The notes: generated by a model not told the origin, from the sequence alone. Positions 20,092 through 30,769 are shown, counted from the stretch's first letter. The stretch: 64,000 nt of DNA from Septoria linicola (GCA_024114885.1 CP099421.1:1426001-1490000), one strand, 5' to 3'. A program made the numbers and translations.

Positions 20092-20689
20092 GGGTGAGGT
20101 GAGGGGTTGTTGATGTGGTGGGAGTTGTGGGTTGCGAACTTAGTTGTGAGAGAGAGACTAGATTGTGAGGTAAATCGTCTGCTTCCGTGTTGCAGATGAT
20201 CAGCGTCAGTGTTAGACTGAATATTATTTGATCCCCTAACTTCTCGTCTCAATTTCCATTAGCATTGTTTCTTCTTTGGCTCTTTCGATGGTGTATCTCG
20301 AGTCAGTTTGTATCAGTCGTAGTTGTATATCCAAGTCCTGATATGTGCCTAAGCACTGTGATGAGATCAGTGAATAGCGGGATATGTCACACCTCAATCT
20401 GAGAAATTTGCAATAGGGAATGTGGATGGCGTCTTGAGAGCTCGTCGTTGCTCAGCTACGGGAGTAAGTATCCTAGAACACTACCAGCCTGCCGAGTGTT
20501 GAACAGGAACAACACATCCAGTAGGAGGCAAGACATGGGTCGGAGCAGCATCTCTCGCTCAAAAGGTGTATCATGATTGTGCGCTCTCATCCTGGGGTGA
20601 TCATGAATGCTGAAAGGGATATCGTAGGGTGCCGTGTCGCGCGCACACGCTTTTCATAAATGGACAAATGGTGGGGCGTCGAGAAGAGG
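20092..20689. other. convergent intergenic region before calmodulin 3' end
   Basis: About 0.6 kb between convergent genes. It contains 3' UTR sequence of both and no recognisable gene. Confidence 0.4.
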
Positions 20690-21390
20690 CTACTTCTGCA
20701 TCATCAATTGAACGAACTCATTGTCTGGGAGGCACGTCAGTAAACATCCGCCCCCAATGATAGGAGAACAGCCTCACAGTCAATCCTTCCGTCACCATCC
20801 TGGTCGGCCTCGCGGATCATCTCGTCGACCTCGTCGTCAGTCAACTTCTCGCCAATGGAGGTCATGACGTGTCGCAGCTCGGCAGCACTAATGAAGCCGT
20901 TGTTGTCGCGGTCGAAGACCTTGAAGGCCTCGCGAATCTCCTCCTCTGAGTCGGTGTCCTTCATCTTGCGAGCCATCATGGTCAGGAACTCGGGGAAGTC
21001 GATGGTGCCGTTGTTGTCGGCATCCACCTCGTTGATCATGTCCTGCAGCTCCGACTCGCTGGGGTTTTGGCCGAGCGAGCGCATGACAGTGCCAAGCTCC
21101 TTTGTGGTGATTTGCCCATCGCCGTCCTTGTCCTGTGTGGTGCGTGTGTGGTCAGCCTCTGGCCAGCCAGCCAGCTCCCAACGCGGTTGCCTGATGTTTT
21201 GCGGAGATGGAAAGTACGTACGAAGAGGGAGAAGGCCTCCTTGAACTCGGAGACTTGCTCCTCAGTCAATGAATCCGCCTGCAGGGGAAGTTCCGGTCAG
21301 CCATCGTGTCGCACATGGGAGCCGCGTGTTGTTTCTCCAATGTGTGTCGAGAGGCACACTCGGCGGGGTACAGCGATTGATTCATACCAT
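20690..21390 (-). CDS. CMD1: calmodulin
   Basis: Four coding exons (21390-21388, 21278-21222, 21132-20778, 20724-20690) with introns of 109, 89 and 53 nt give exactly 149 aa. The first coding exon is only the ATG, an arrangement found in other calmodulin genes. Four EF-hand loops are intact: [36 protein letters not shown] and [12 protein letters not shown], all with acidic residues at positions 1, 3 and 12. The protein ends FVQLMMQK. It is the Ca2+ sensor that activates calcineurin and calmodulin kinases. The 437-bp upstream region is shared with divergent TLG2. Lysine 115 of animals is replaced as in other filamentous fungi. Confidence 0.97.
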
Positions 21391-21827
21391 GTTGGGAGTG
21401 CGTTGGTCGGTGTGGAGGGAGTCGCCGAAGGTGGTGTGTTGTGTTGCGGAGGATGTGGTGAGAAGGCTATCGGATAGCAATCAGGACAGAGGGTGATGTG
21501 ATGTGTGGTGAGAGTCAGAGAGACGGTGTTGTTGCAGCACGAACGATAATCTGGCTGGACGGACTTGTGAAGTGGGCACGACCGACCGAAGCGAGCGAGC
21601 CAGCTAGGTTCTAAGCAACCAATTCACGGAGACACGAAACGCTCACCACACACGCAACTCACTTTGCAGGGTCTCATTTCACGCTCAGCTGAAACGGGAT
21701 CCGCCGAGAGAGCTTGCACAGCTTCTCTGCCGACGCGCATTGTGCTGTCTGTCTGTCCGTCTGTCTGTCTGTGTTCCAAGTTACTCGAGATGCACGCGTC
21801 TGTCTCAAGCAGGACGACGACGATACC
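21391..21827. promoter_or_regulatory. shared divergent promoter, calmodulin / TLG2
   Basis: 437 bp between two divergent starts. It contains a CTGT tetranucleotide tract at about 21746-21771 (with one imperfect unit) and a GC-rich half nearest calmodulin. No specific factor site is claimed. Confidence 0.5.
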
Positions 21828-23131
21828 ATGTCGACGACGGCCGTGAACTTGGGCGCATGGCGTGATCGCACCAATCTGTGAGCAGTCGTGCATCATGATC
21901 CAGCTGCGGGCACATGTATCGCTAACATCGGCATGCTTGCTTGCACAGCTTCATCTCATATCGCCAGTCATATACACACCACCCAGCCAAACGAACGCGA
22001 ATCACCCGTCCCAGCAATGGCCGCTTCAACGACACACCCGACGACTCGGAACGAGCTGGTCTCATGTCCCATCTGGACAACGATGGCGATGGCGATGCCG
22101 TGATCGAAATGGATGTCCTGCCGCCGCCATGGCTGGACATACAAGACCATGTGTCGCAAACACTATCCAGCATCACGTCCAAGGTGAAGCGGCTGGATCA
22201 GATGCACGCGAAGCATGTCTTGCCGGGCTTCGATGACGAGGGTGTCAAGGCGAAGGACGAGCGAGACATTGAAGCCTTGACCCAGGACATCACGAAAGAC
22301 TTCATCTCGTGTCGGAATGCCATTCGGAGGATAGATCGGCTGCAACACGACCAGCAGCAACCCTCCGGAGGCGCCAGATCAGACGCGGATGCAACAATGG
22401 CCAGGAACCTCAAGATCTCCTTGGCAAGTCGCGTGGGAGATGTCAGTACGCTGTTTCGGAAGAAGCAGTCTGCATATCTCAAAAAGATGCGCACGCTGGG
22501 AGGCATGCATACTCCGCTCGATAGAGCAGGCACACCTGTGGCACAAAATCCCTACAACGATCCGGCCATGATGGAGTCGGAAACAGATCGCTCCGCAGCG
22601 CAGTCAACGCTGCTGCAGACTGCACAAGTCCGACGACGAGGAGCCATGGATGGTCAGATCGAGCAGCGTGAACGAGAGATTGAGAAGATTGCACACGGCG
22701 TCATTGATCTGTCAAATCTGTTCCAAGAGCTCAACACTATGGTCATCGACCAAGGCACCGTATTGGACCGCATCGACTACAACGTGGAGAGGACAGCCGA
22801 ACATGTCAAGGAGGCAGACAAGGAACTGAAGGTTGCGACACGCTACCAGAAGAAGAGCGCAAAGCGCAAGATCATACTGCTGCTGGTGCTGATCGTGGTG
22901 GGTGTCTTCATTCTGCTGCTGATGAAGCGAAAGCGAAGCAGAGCATCAGCCCCAGCAGCGCCACCTGCTACGGCGCCAAATATGCCTGCCCCAAAACTGC
23001 CTGATGCTGGACTGCCGCCGAGGCTCAAAAAGATGGCCGATGTAAATCATCATCCCATTCCAGGCGTCGGATCAGATGCAGAATCGCCTGAATGGAAGAG
23101 GAGGCGCCGACGGCTTATCACTAATTCATAG
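21828..23131 (+). CDS. TLG2: Qa-SNARE Tlg2 / syntaxin-16
   Basis: Exons 21828-21877 and 21949-23131 with a 71-nt intron give 410 aa. Splicing recreates the conserved opening WRDRTNLFISYRQSYTHHPA of Tlg2 orthologs, which confirms the first exon. An N-terminal three-helix region lies at about 65-210. The SNARE motif lies at about 245-310, with the zero-layer Gln in MVIDQGTVLDRID. A basic linker and membrane anchor follow (IILLLVLIVVGVFILLLM). About 70 residues follow the anchor (MKRKRSRASA onward, Pro-rich), an extension beyond the membrane also reported for some Tlg2 proteins. It mediates fusion of endosome-derived vesicles with the trans-Golgi network, with Vps45 as the usual Sec1/Munc18 partner. 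Confidence 0.93.
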
Positions 23132-23388
23132 ATACCCTCCTTGGAGCGAATGTATATGAAATTTTTGACCACGGTTACACTGCTGTGGGAGTAGAGGATG
23201 GTCGGATATGTCGCACAACTCGTCGTTCAACGGCCCACTCTTTCCGGATTCCTTCGGCTGCAACTTCGACGTCACTCGGCCGCGCTTTCTCATCATTGTC
23301 AAAACGACAGACATAGCAGCCATACTGCAACAGTAAGTCCAGGAATTTCTTCTCAGTCACATTCTCACTTCACCTCCTCTGAATCACA

Positions 23389-24663
23389 ATGGCCAAAATC
23401 ATCCTCGCCATCAATGCGGGCTCAAGCTCTGTCAAAGTCTCCGTCTTCAGCTTCGAGTCTCCTACAAAAGATCCCAAACAGCTCGCAGAAATCCAGATCT
23501 CAGGCCTGACAGCACCACCTGCCAAACTCAAGTACACTCGTGGCGACCTCAAAATCAAAGATCAAGAAGTGCAAGATGTCGACTCACAGCAATCTGCCTA
23601 CGAGTACATCATCAAGCACCTTACGGAAGACTCTGGCCTTCCAGAACTGAAGCATCGAGACGATATCGAATTTGCCTGTCATCGCGTTGTGCATGGAGGA
23701 GACTACGACCGCCCTACACGCATTGACAGAGACACCTACCATCACTTGGAGAAGCTGTCCGATCTGGCACCACTTCACAATGCAGGAGCTCTCACAATAG
23801 TACGAGCTGTCCACGCCAACAACGAGAAAGTCAACAACATCGCCTTCTTCGATTCCGCCTTCCACTCCACCATCCCCAAACACAGCACAACCTACGCCAT
23901 TGACCAAAAAGTCGCCGAGCACAACAAACTCCGCAAATACGGCTTCCACGGCATCTCCTACCAATTCATCACCCGCAGCGTGGCCACACACCTCAACAAA
24001 CCCAAAGACCAACTCAACATCATCGCCCTCCATCTCGGCTCCGGCGCTTCCGCCTGCGTAATCCAAAACGGCAAATCCCTCGACAACTCCATGGGCCTTA
24101 CCCCCCTCGCCGGCCTCCCTGGCGCCACACGCTCCGGCGACGTCGACCCCAGTCTCATCTTCCACTTTACTCACCAAGCCGGCAAGCTGAGCCCTTCCAG
24201 CACCAAAGACATGAGCATCACGCAAGCGGAAGATATCCTGAACAAGAAATCCGGCTGGAGCGTCATCACTGGCACAACAGATTTCGGCGTCATCTCGCAA
24301 AAAGCCGAACAAGGCGACGAGAAATGTAACCTCGCCTTTGACATCTTCATTGATCGTATCCTCGGGTTCGTCGGATCGTACTACGTCAAACTCGGCGGCA
24401 ACGTCGACGCGCTGGTTTTCGCGGGTGGGATTGGAGAAAAGGGCGTGCAGTTGAGGAGAGCTGTGGCGGAGAAGGCGCGGTGTTTGGGATTTGAACTGGA
24501 TGAGCAGAAGAATGAGAACCCATCGACGGATGATGTGGTTGTCGATGTGGGGAAGAAGGAGAGTCGGCATAGAGTGTTGGTCGTGCAGACGGATGAGCAG
24601 GCGGAGATGGCGAGGCAGTGTGCCAAGCAGGCGGATGAGTTGAGGCAAGAAGTAAGTAAGTAA
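23389..24663 (+). CDS. ack: acetate kinase
   Basis: Single exon, 424 aa. Interconverts acetate + ATP and acetyl phosphate + ADP. ASKHA-fold landmarks: phosphate loop ILAINAGSSSVKV, catalytic region YGFHGISYQF, HLGSGASACV, GLTPLAGLPGATRSGDVDPS (catalytic Arg) and VFAGGIGEKG. In filamentous fungi this enzyme is thought to work with phosphoketolase (Xfp), which makes acetyl phosphate from xylulose-5-phosphate or fructose-6-phosphate; no Xfp gene lies in this window. The antisense strand has a 387-codon open frame, caused by codon bias. A diverged repeat begins 7 bp after the stop. Confidence 0.95.
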   Translation: MAKIILAINAGSSSVKVSVFSFESPTKDPKQLAEIQISGLTAPPAKLKYTRGDLKIKDQEVQDVDSQQSAYEYIIKHLTEDSGLPELKHRDDIEFACHRVVHGGDYDRPTRIDRDTYHHLEKLSDLAPLHNAGALTIVRAVHANNEKVNNIAFFDSAFHSTIPKHSTTYAIDQKVAEHNKLRKYGFHGISYQFITRSVATHLNKPKDQLNIIALHLGSGASACVIQNGKSLDNSMGLTPLAGLPGATRSGDVDPSLIFHFTHQAGKLSPSSTKDMSITQAEDILNKKSGWSVITGTTDFGVISQKAEQGDEKCNLAFDIFIDRILGFVGSYYVKLGGNVDALVFAGGIGEKGVQLRRAVAEKARCLGFELDEQKNENPSTDDVVVDVGKKESRHRVLVVQTDEQAEMARQCAKQADELRQEVSK

Positions 24664-24669
24664 GTGGCA

Positions 24670-24906
24670 GGCTACGTATAAGAATGGGTGCCAGTCATTA
24701 TAAGCGGAACGTTTGTTCAGGATCATATTCAAGTAGCTATCACTCAACCTGTCTCCAGTATGCGAGACGACAGCTCAGGCCCTGTAAGCAAGCGTAAGTG
24801 GCCATCATGGAAGCCACCGGTCGTTGAGAGATAGTCTCTCCCGCATAGAGCTATCGAGAGTTCTCCTTGTACGGACTGCCACGCACCCGATGTTGTACGT
24901 TGGCTG
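24670..24906 (+). repeat. diverged interspersed repeat, copy A
   Basis: Aligns along its length with 28627-28840 in the same orientation. Shared blocks include GGCTACGT, AAGAATGGGTG, CAGTCA, GAGACGACAGCT, GGAAGCC and TTGTAC-TTGGCTG, in the same order and similar spacing. There are many point differences and small gaps. No coding frame or clear terminal inverted repeat was found. It could be an old non-autonomous element or a segmental duplication. Confidence 0.6.
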
Positions 24907-25632
24907 GTAGGCGATAAGAGCAGAGCGGCTCAGCTTGAGCACTGGGAACATTAGTTAGCTGCGTGCAGCATGAAGATGAATGGATGTATCATCAAGTGTC
25001 AGGATCTAAGCACATTCCTTGAATTTACATTATGCTTTCCTGCGCATTTCATACAGTAGTCAACACCTAGGCTTCTGCTTCTCTATCTCTGCTCTGTCTC
25101 AAAAGAGCTAGCTTACTAGCGCCATTCTCTGTACTCCATGGTCCTTTCTATTGCAGATCGAAAGCTATGCTTCCCATCTGCTCCTCAGCGACCCCGATTC
25201 TTGGCCGTTCGTTCAGCATGGACACGACACTTTATGCGAATGCAGACTTTTCGTTTACTCGTTCATTATTCCATCGTCTGGCCAAGCTCTAGAGCTGGAG
25301 TGATGGAACGCCCAACAGCTTGCGTTCGCGAGTTTCTTCCTTTCTTTCCCTGGAAAGAATGCTGTTTTCTGAGATTATGCTTGCAGCGCAGGGATGGATA
25401 GTGCTGTTCGCCCGCTGTCTGTCTGTATCGCCCCGCGTGGTGATTTCGAAGCCCTGCGTTTGCTGGATCTGATACGTCCCGGGGCGATGTGGAAGTCGCA
25501 GTGTATTGGCCAGCATTCAAATAAGAAACGAGTGCGACGTTCCTGGTCGGCCTTCTTTCGTTTCGTCTGCCGTTTCCTCGCTCCTGCGTGCTGTTCCGTG
25601 GATCCAGAGGTGCTGTTGACCGTTGAGTTCTT
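24907..25632. other. intergenic, acetate kinase / GH76
   Basis: About 0.7 kb beyond repeat copy A. Only chance frames; it holds the 3' region of the GH76 gene. Confidence 0.4.
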
Positions 25633-27197
25633 TCAGCTTCCAAATCTACCAAACAAGCTCTTCACCGGAGAGATTCCTTTCGACATTGCAGGTCCAATTG
25701 GTCCATCGATCGCGATCCACAAAAGGCTCAAGCTCAGAGCTGAACCAACGACGAATGTAAGGATCCATGCTCCGACTGTGTCACCGGTGGTAATGACCTT
25801 AAGCGGCTTGGGTGCTACGTATCCGGTACCAGCGCTATAGTCTCCTTTCGATGTACCTCCAGTCGTGTTGCTGAGTGGTCCTCCGACTGCATCGATCATG
25901 TTGGACTGTATCACTTCGAGAGCGTTCATTTGCTGGCCGACTCCGAAACCTCCGTCCCAGGTGCCGTTAAGCCAGTCGGTACCGCATGTCTGGCCGTCGT
26001 CTCCTCCCGTGCATGACAAGGCGGCAGCTGTTGCAGAAGCTCTAATTAGTGGCATGATGGTGTCGTGCGTCCAAGGTGCCACTTTGACGGAAGCTGCCAT
26101 CCATCTCGAGAGGTAGGCTTTAAAGGTCTGCTGGTCAATGTTGCAATTGGCTGATGGCTCGCAAGCGATTTCGATCATGATCTGGTTCTTGAAGAAGATT
26201 TTGATGGCCGCGTCAAGAAGTCCTTGAGTGCGCTCTTGCCACCTAGCGCGTGCGTCGCCCTCGGTGACGTTCCACATGATTGCTGCGCCGTACAAGAAGA
26301 CACCGGCATTGTATGACCACTGGAGATGACTTAGTTCGGTGCAGTTCATCGTGTCGTCTGTGCCGTCGAAGACATAGTAGTTGTCGTCAAGCATCGCGAT
26401 GCCAGGAGCCGTCATCCAATCCCAGGTTCTGTCTGCGAGAGGTGTTAGACTGCCATTCATACACAATTGATGCTCTCACGTAGCAGAGTGGATCAAACGA
26501 CTTACCTGCCCAGTCAAGGTAGGTCGCATTCTGCGTATAAAGACCTAGTCGCGCGGCCAAGTTGAAGAAACATCCATTAGAGATTGCGTTCTTGTAGTTG
26601 TAGCCTTGGTTGAACGTGAAGATCTGCCACTTAAGACCGCCGCCACAAGTCTGATCGTCCCAGCGCACAGCCTGTGTTTGAAAGACGGCCTGTGCAAGTG
26701 CAAGCCATTGCGGTTTGTCCGCTGGAGGATTCGGAAAATTGGTCTCTGCGGCTGTCATTGCTGCGATACCCCAAAATGCCTACAAAAAAGATCTCGATGT
26801 CAGTTGACATGATATGCTGCCAATTTCATGGGTTTCCTCATACCTGATCATCATTTCCTAATGATTTCGACTGGTTCGGAGGCATGTAGTTATCGTCTGG
26901 GCCAACTTGGAAGAGCAGTGCTTGCGTCACGTCTGCATTGTAGCTATCGTCGCCAGTATAATACCAGTAATCGATCAAGCTGCCAAACATAGCGCCTGCT
27001 TCCCACCAGTAGTAAGGACCTGGCAACAGGCCTGGGATTCCGCCAGGCGCACTGTTGCCAGTGTACCACTTCATCATGCCATCCGCGGCTACTTTGGCAG
27101 CACTTTTGATGGAGTTTTGATCATCGAGATTGAGCTCCAGTCCAGAGGAAAACTGCGCCGCCAGCGACAATGCTGCCAGAATTGTGGTTGACCTCAT
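25633..27197 (-). CDS. GH76 endo-1,6-alpha-mannosidase (Dfg5/Dcw1-like)
   Basis: Exons 27197-26844, 26779-26506 and 26432-25633 with introns of 64 and 73 nt give 475 aa. The ATG at 27197 starts a signal peptide (MRSTTILAALSLAAQFSSG). GH76 landmarks: WYTGNSAPGGIPGLLPGPYY, YWWEAGAMFG, the catalytic Asp pair in SLGNDDQAFWGIAA, NGCFFNLAARL and LQWSYNAGVFLYGAA. The C-terminus has a hydrophobic stretch (WILTFVVGSALSLSLLWIAI) followed by about 25 residues, so it is membrane-anchored but not a textbook GPI signal. Dfg5/Dcw1 proteins are proposed to transfer GPI-mannoproteins onto the cell-wall glucan. It shares a 664-bp divergent promoter with the cysteine-rich protein gene. Confidence 0.9.
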
Positions 27198-27861
27198 CCT
27201 CACGCCTCCCACGGTATAGAGTCACTGTGTTGGCAGTGAGTGAGCAAGACAGCAACCAGAGACAAAGGTCTACTGCAAGGATCCATTGTGGCCATCATCA
27301 GTAGTAGCTGCAGGGCCTTTTGGCACGGTCTCGTGCTCCCCTCCTCCGGTCTTCCGCCGAACGGCCGCGTAGGAGGGGGCTGTGCAGCAAAAGCATGGAA
27401 TACGGGATGGGAAGGCGTTTCTTGGCTGCCAAGGATGACACCGGCAACGAAGCTCGCTCAAGCCTGAGATTGAGATTGCTTCGGTGTACGAAAAACGTCG
27501 CTAAGATGACATGCGATGCTTCCGAAAGGATTGCTAAACGTCGATCCTTACTAGCCGTCTGAGGTTTTATCGTATTCAACCGCAAAACCATTGCGTATTT
27601 TTGGCTGTGACGTCGAGCAGTTTTCCCAGTTCCAGATTCTCGATTATGCAAGTTCAAGAGCTAGCTCTCTGGGTGCCGCATGATCCGAGGTATTCAATCC
27701 TTCACACGGATGCAACCACAGCTGGAGTACGATCGTGCCACGAGCATTAGCGTTGATAGACGAAACCCCGATGCGGAGGAGCTCTGCTTTGCGTTCGCGG
27801 TTCATATAGGCGAATGCCTGCATGACCTCTTTTGCAGCATTCGTCAACATTCATACCAATC
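27198..27861. promoter_or_regulatory. shared divergent promoter, GH76 / cysteine-rich secreted protein
   Basis: 664 bp between two divergent signal-peptide genes, so both may be co-regulated. No defined factor site is claimed. Confidence 0.4.
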
Positions 27862-28278
27862 ATGCTGCCGTTCATCGCCGTTGTGCTGTCGCTCGCCACA
27901 GGCGTCCTGGCTGCCGACCAGAGCCCGCCCACTGCGTTTGCGCTCACGCAACAGTATCGCCCGACCACGAAGTTCATGTCGTGTAGAATGACTGGAGATG
28001 TGAAGACGAACTGTGGCTTCTGCTACAGCAAGAGTGGAAGTTTCCAGGGGTGGAATTGCAATTGCGATAAGTTTGTGAGTGTACATCTGGGCCTAGGTGT
28101 TCATACGACATCCGCTAACACTCTCCAGTGCTCTGGCACAGCCAATGACTGTTGTGAGGATGCCCCGAGGCTGTGAGATGCGTGAGACACTGCTGACCTT
28201 TGATCGCTTTCAGACTACATCTTGGAATCGGATCCCAACAATTTCGCTCGCGTCACTTGTACTGGAGCCCAAGTGTGA
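27862..28278 (+). CDS. small secreted cysteine-rich protein (effector-like)
   Basis: Exons 27862-28074, 28129-28153 and 28214-28278, with introns of 54 and 60 nt, give 100 aa. The middle exon is only 25 nt, which is why no long single frame shows the gene. The signal peptide MLPFIAVVLSLATGVLAA is followed by a mature domain with eight cysteines in the order SC, NC, FC, NC, NC, FC, DC, TC, suggesting four disulfides. A conserved-looking centre GFCYSKSGSFQGWNCNCDKF precedes the junction. Size, secretion signal and cysteine content fit fungal apoplastic effectors or antimicrobial proteins, but I recognise no family. It is divergent from GH76 and lies between the two repeat copies. Confidence 0.78.
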
Positions 28279-28626
28279 TGAGGAGTGACTCAAGAGCCGG
28301 CCAGTTGAAAGCCAATTGAAGAGACTTGAGAATCGTGGTCAGGCAAGGTGAACAGTGGCAAGACGCTCGTCGAATGGAGCAGCTATTTGATGTCGAGTTG
28401 TTCTTGAGGGCCTGATGATCCGCACTACGCAGCATGCCGCGACCAGGCGGTAGTATCGACGGTCAATTCATAGCAAATAAGACCAAGAAGTGGAGGCAGA
28501 AGACAATGTCGAGGTGTCGAAGATGTTGTGAACTTTGCGCACCGCGATAGTGGAAGGCACAGATCAGGAAAGAGGGCGGGCGGGGCAATGCAAGGATGAG
28601 GATAGCAGCACAACCAACAAACAACC
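28279..28626. other. intergenic before repeat copy B
   Basis: About 0.35 kb of 3' flank with no recognisable gene. Confidence 0.4.
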
Positions 28627-28840
28627 GGCTACGTCCAAGAATGGGTGGCAGTCATAAGCAGTAGCCTTTCAGAATTAAATCCAAGTGACTATAAATGCAG
28701 CTGTTCTCAGCGGGTGAGACGACAGCTAAGGCATGCTAAGCGCGACTGGCTATTGTTGAAGCCGTCGGCCATTCGGAGACAGTTTCGCCTATGGGGAGTT
28801 GTCCAAGCACACGCGGCCACCGGTTCTTGTACATTGGCTG
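28627..28840 (+). repeat. diverged interspersed repeat, copy B
   Basis: Same orientation as copy A (24670-24906) and similarly placed just beyond the stop codon of a neighbouring gene (60 bp past the ECM14 stop). The two copies flank a 3.7-kb segment with the GH76 and cysteine-rich genes. Confidence 0.6.
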
Positions 28841-28899
28841 ACGACCGACGGCGAAAGCGAACATGTACAGCAGCAGAACATGAGAATTTATACATTCAG

Positions 28900-30741
28900 C
28901 TACTTCCTCCTGCGCCTCTTGAGATCATGTTTTGCATCGTCATCATCAGGACCAAGATCTTCTACAACCACCCACGGCTCATCTTTCTCCTCGCTGAGAG
29001 CATCAATGTCCGCTTCTGTCAGCGAGCCATCTTCAATCTTGTCCATCATGCTGATGATCCTCTCTTCCTTCGCGGTATAAGACGAAGTGAGCTTCAGCGA
29101 CGGCTGCTGCTTCTTCTCGTCGCTGGCCAAGTTGTAGAGATCATCCAAGAAGGAAGAAAAGTACAACACAGCGTTGAAGATCTCCTTTCCTGTGGGGATG
29201 ATATGTTCCTTTGATCGCGTTAGCGCAGTCGAATATATGATCAAGCACATGGTCAAACTCACCCTTGGCAGTAAAAAGCCATAAGTACCACGATCACGCA
29301 ACTTGAGTTGATATGCGTAGCGCACTCCAATTGTGCGATAGAAGAAGTCCAACGCCGAGCCACCAGTAGCTTCTACGCTCGGCTTCAGATGCACTTTCTT
29401 ATTACCAGCAGTGAATACCGAATTTCCCTCGCAAGCTGACATCACCTCATAGTTTCGACCATGAGTAGTACGAATCGACTTCGCAAGACCCACGGCGAGC
29501 TCCTCCAAGTTCTCAAGCCCGGGAGGCTCGTCATCACAAGAGTAACTGTACGGATAGAGCACTTCCTGTGAGTACGAGTGCAGATCCAGGAATCCTACGA
29601 ATTCAACATTCTTGTTCTCCGTCTCGTTCTTCGCCCAGTCTGCCAGGTTCTTGGCTTCTACGGCCTGGAATGGCGCTTCGCCGGTGTAGGACTCGCTGCA
29701 AGGGTTGTCTGTCGCAGACCATTCAAACCCGAACGAGCGGTCAAGATCCATTCCTTGACAGAAGCGAATGCCGGTTTGTTGGCGGTTCTTCCGCCAGAGA
29801 CGATCTGTCTCCCATGTGTAAATGTAGCCATCGGGGTTGAGGGTTGGGATAAAGACAAAGTCAAACTTCTCCAACATTTGGGTAATGCTGTGGTCCTTGC
29901 CATAACCCGTGATCATCGAGTAGGCAACGTAGTTGACGGTAGTGGTGCTGATCCATTCACGAGCATGCAAGCTACCAACAACCAGAATGGTCTTTCGTCG
30001 GGGTGGGTTTGGATCGTCCGAGTTTGTAGGATGGACGCCAACTCGCACGGCTGGGATGCTACGGCCTTCGTAGGAGAGGCCGATGTCGATGTGCGTTACG
30101 TGCGTTGTGAAGAGAGAAGCCATCAATCGCAGCCATGGTTCAATGACATTGAAGGGCTGGTAATCGGCAAAGAAGATGTTCGTCTCGGGCTCCGTAGTCT
30201 GCTCCAGATTCGCATTGAATGGTCGCCGCGTCGGTTGAGCGTCCACACTCGTCTTCTGATCTGATGACTTTTGGTAGTTGGCAATTATAGCTTCTGACAG
30301 CTCCTTTTCCCTCATTAATGGCTTATGCGCGTGCTGGAGTGAGTCCGGTAGCAGGCCCAGCAGCAATGGCACGCTGTCCTTGGACAACCGAATGTCCACC
30401 CAGTCGTGCGCAAACTCCCAGACATCCAGCATGAGCGTGTCGGCTGCTTCAGCCAAGCTGCCCGACTCTTCTGAGGTGCTGATGTTGAAGCGCAGGACCA
30501 GATCACCGCCATATCGTGCAGCAGTATGCGCCGGGACCCGCCTGTCGGCAGTGTCCTTGGAGAGGGCTATGGGTGCATGTTGAGTTTGTTCAAAGCCCAG
30601 CACGGACTGCAGAAAGTGCTGTTTAATGCTGGCCCATCGTGACAGTCGTTGTGGTTGTTGTTGTTGCTGTTCGTGGAGGGGTGACGGTGCGGCGATGGCC
30701 AGCGAGCACAATGCGAGGATGGCGGTGCTATGGTGCTTCAT
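28900..30741 (-). CDS. ECM14: inactive metallocarboxypeptidase-like protein
   Basis: Exons 30741-29263 and 29208-28900 with a 54-nt intron give 595 aa. Signal peptide MKHHSTAILALCSLAIAAPS, then a prodomain-like region to about residue 170, then an M14 fold. Zinc ligands are kept (GSLHAREWIST and FLDLHSYSQEVLYPY), as is the substrate Arg region (RLWRKNRQ). The catalytic Glu of carboxypeptidase A (FELRD) is replaced by Lys in YAYQLKLRDRGTYGF, the hallmark of ECM14 pseudoenzymes. ECM14 is linked to cell-wall organisation in yeast. The N-terminal Gln run and acidic/basic tail (DDDDAKHDLKRRRRK) are extra. A GGC/GAC triplet tract abuts the start codon. Confidence 0.92.
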   Translation of the reverse strand: MKHHSTAILALCSLAIAAPSPLHEQQQQQPQRLSRWASIKQHFLQSVLGFEQTQHAPIALSKDTADRRVPAHTAARYGGDLVLRFNISTSEESGSLAEAADTLMLDVWEFAHDWVDIRLSKDSVPLLLGLLPDSLQHAHKPLMREKELSEAIIANYQKSSDQKTSVDAQPTRRPFNANLEQTTEPETNIFFADYQPFNVIEPWLRLMASLFTTHVTHIDIGLSYEGRSIPAVRVGVHPTNSDDPNPPRRKTILVVGSLHAREWISTTTVNYVAYSMITGYGKDHSITQMLEKFDFVFIPTLNPDGYIYTWETDRLWRKNRQQTGIRFCQGMDLDRSFGFEWSATDNPCSESYTGEAPFQAVEAKNLADWAKNETENKNVEFVGFLDLHSYSQEVLYPYSYSCDDEPPGLENLEELAVGLAKSIRTTHGRNYEVMSACEGNSVFTAGNKKVHLKPSVEATGGSALDFFYRTIGVRYAYQLKLRDRGTYGFLLPRVSLTMCLIIYSTALTRSKEHIIPTGKEIFNAVLYFSSFLDDLYNLASDEKKQQPSLKLTSSYTAKEERIISMMDKIEDGSLTEADIDALSEEKDEPWVVVEDLGPDDDDAKHDLKRRRRK

Positions 30742-30744
30742 CAC

Positions 30745-30769
30745 GGCGGCGGCGGCGGCGACGACGACG
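30745..30769. repeat. GGC/GAC triplet tract next to the ECM14 start
   Basis: Five GGC units followed by three GAC units lie 3 bp upstream of the ECM14 ATG, inside its probable 5' UTR. Length variation could alter translation; this is inference. Confidence 0.75.

Noticed and set aside
23584..24747. 387-codon frame antisense to acetate kinase
   Set aside because: Caused by codon bias of the highly conserved kinase on the other strand.
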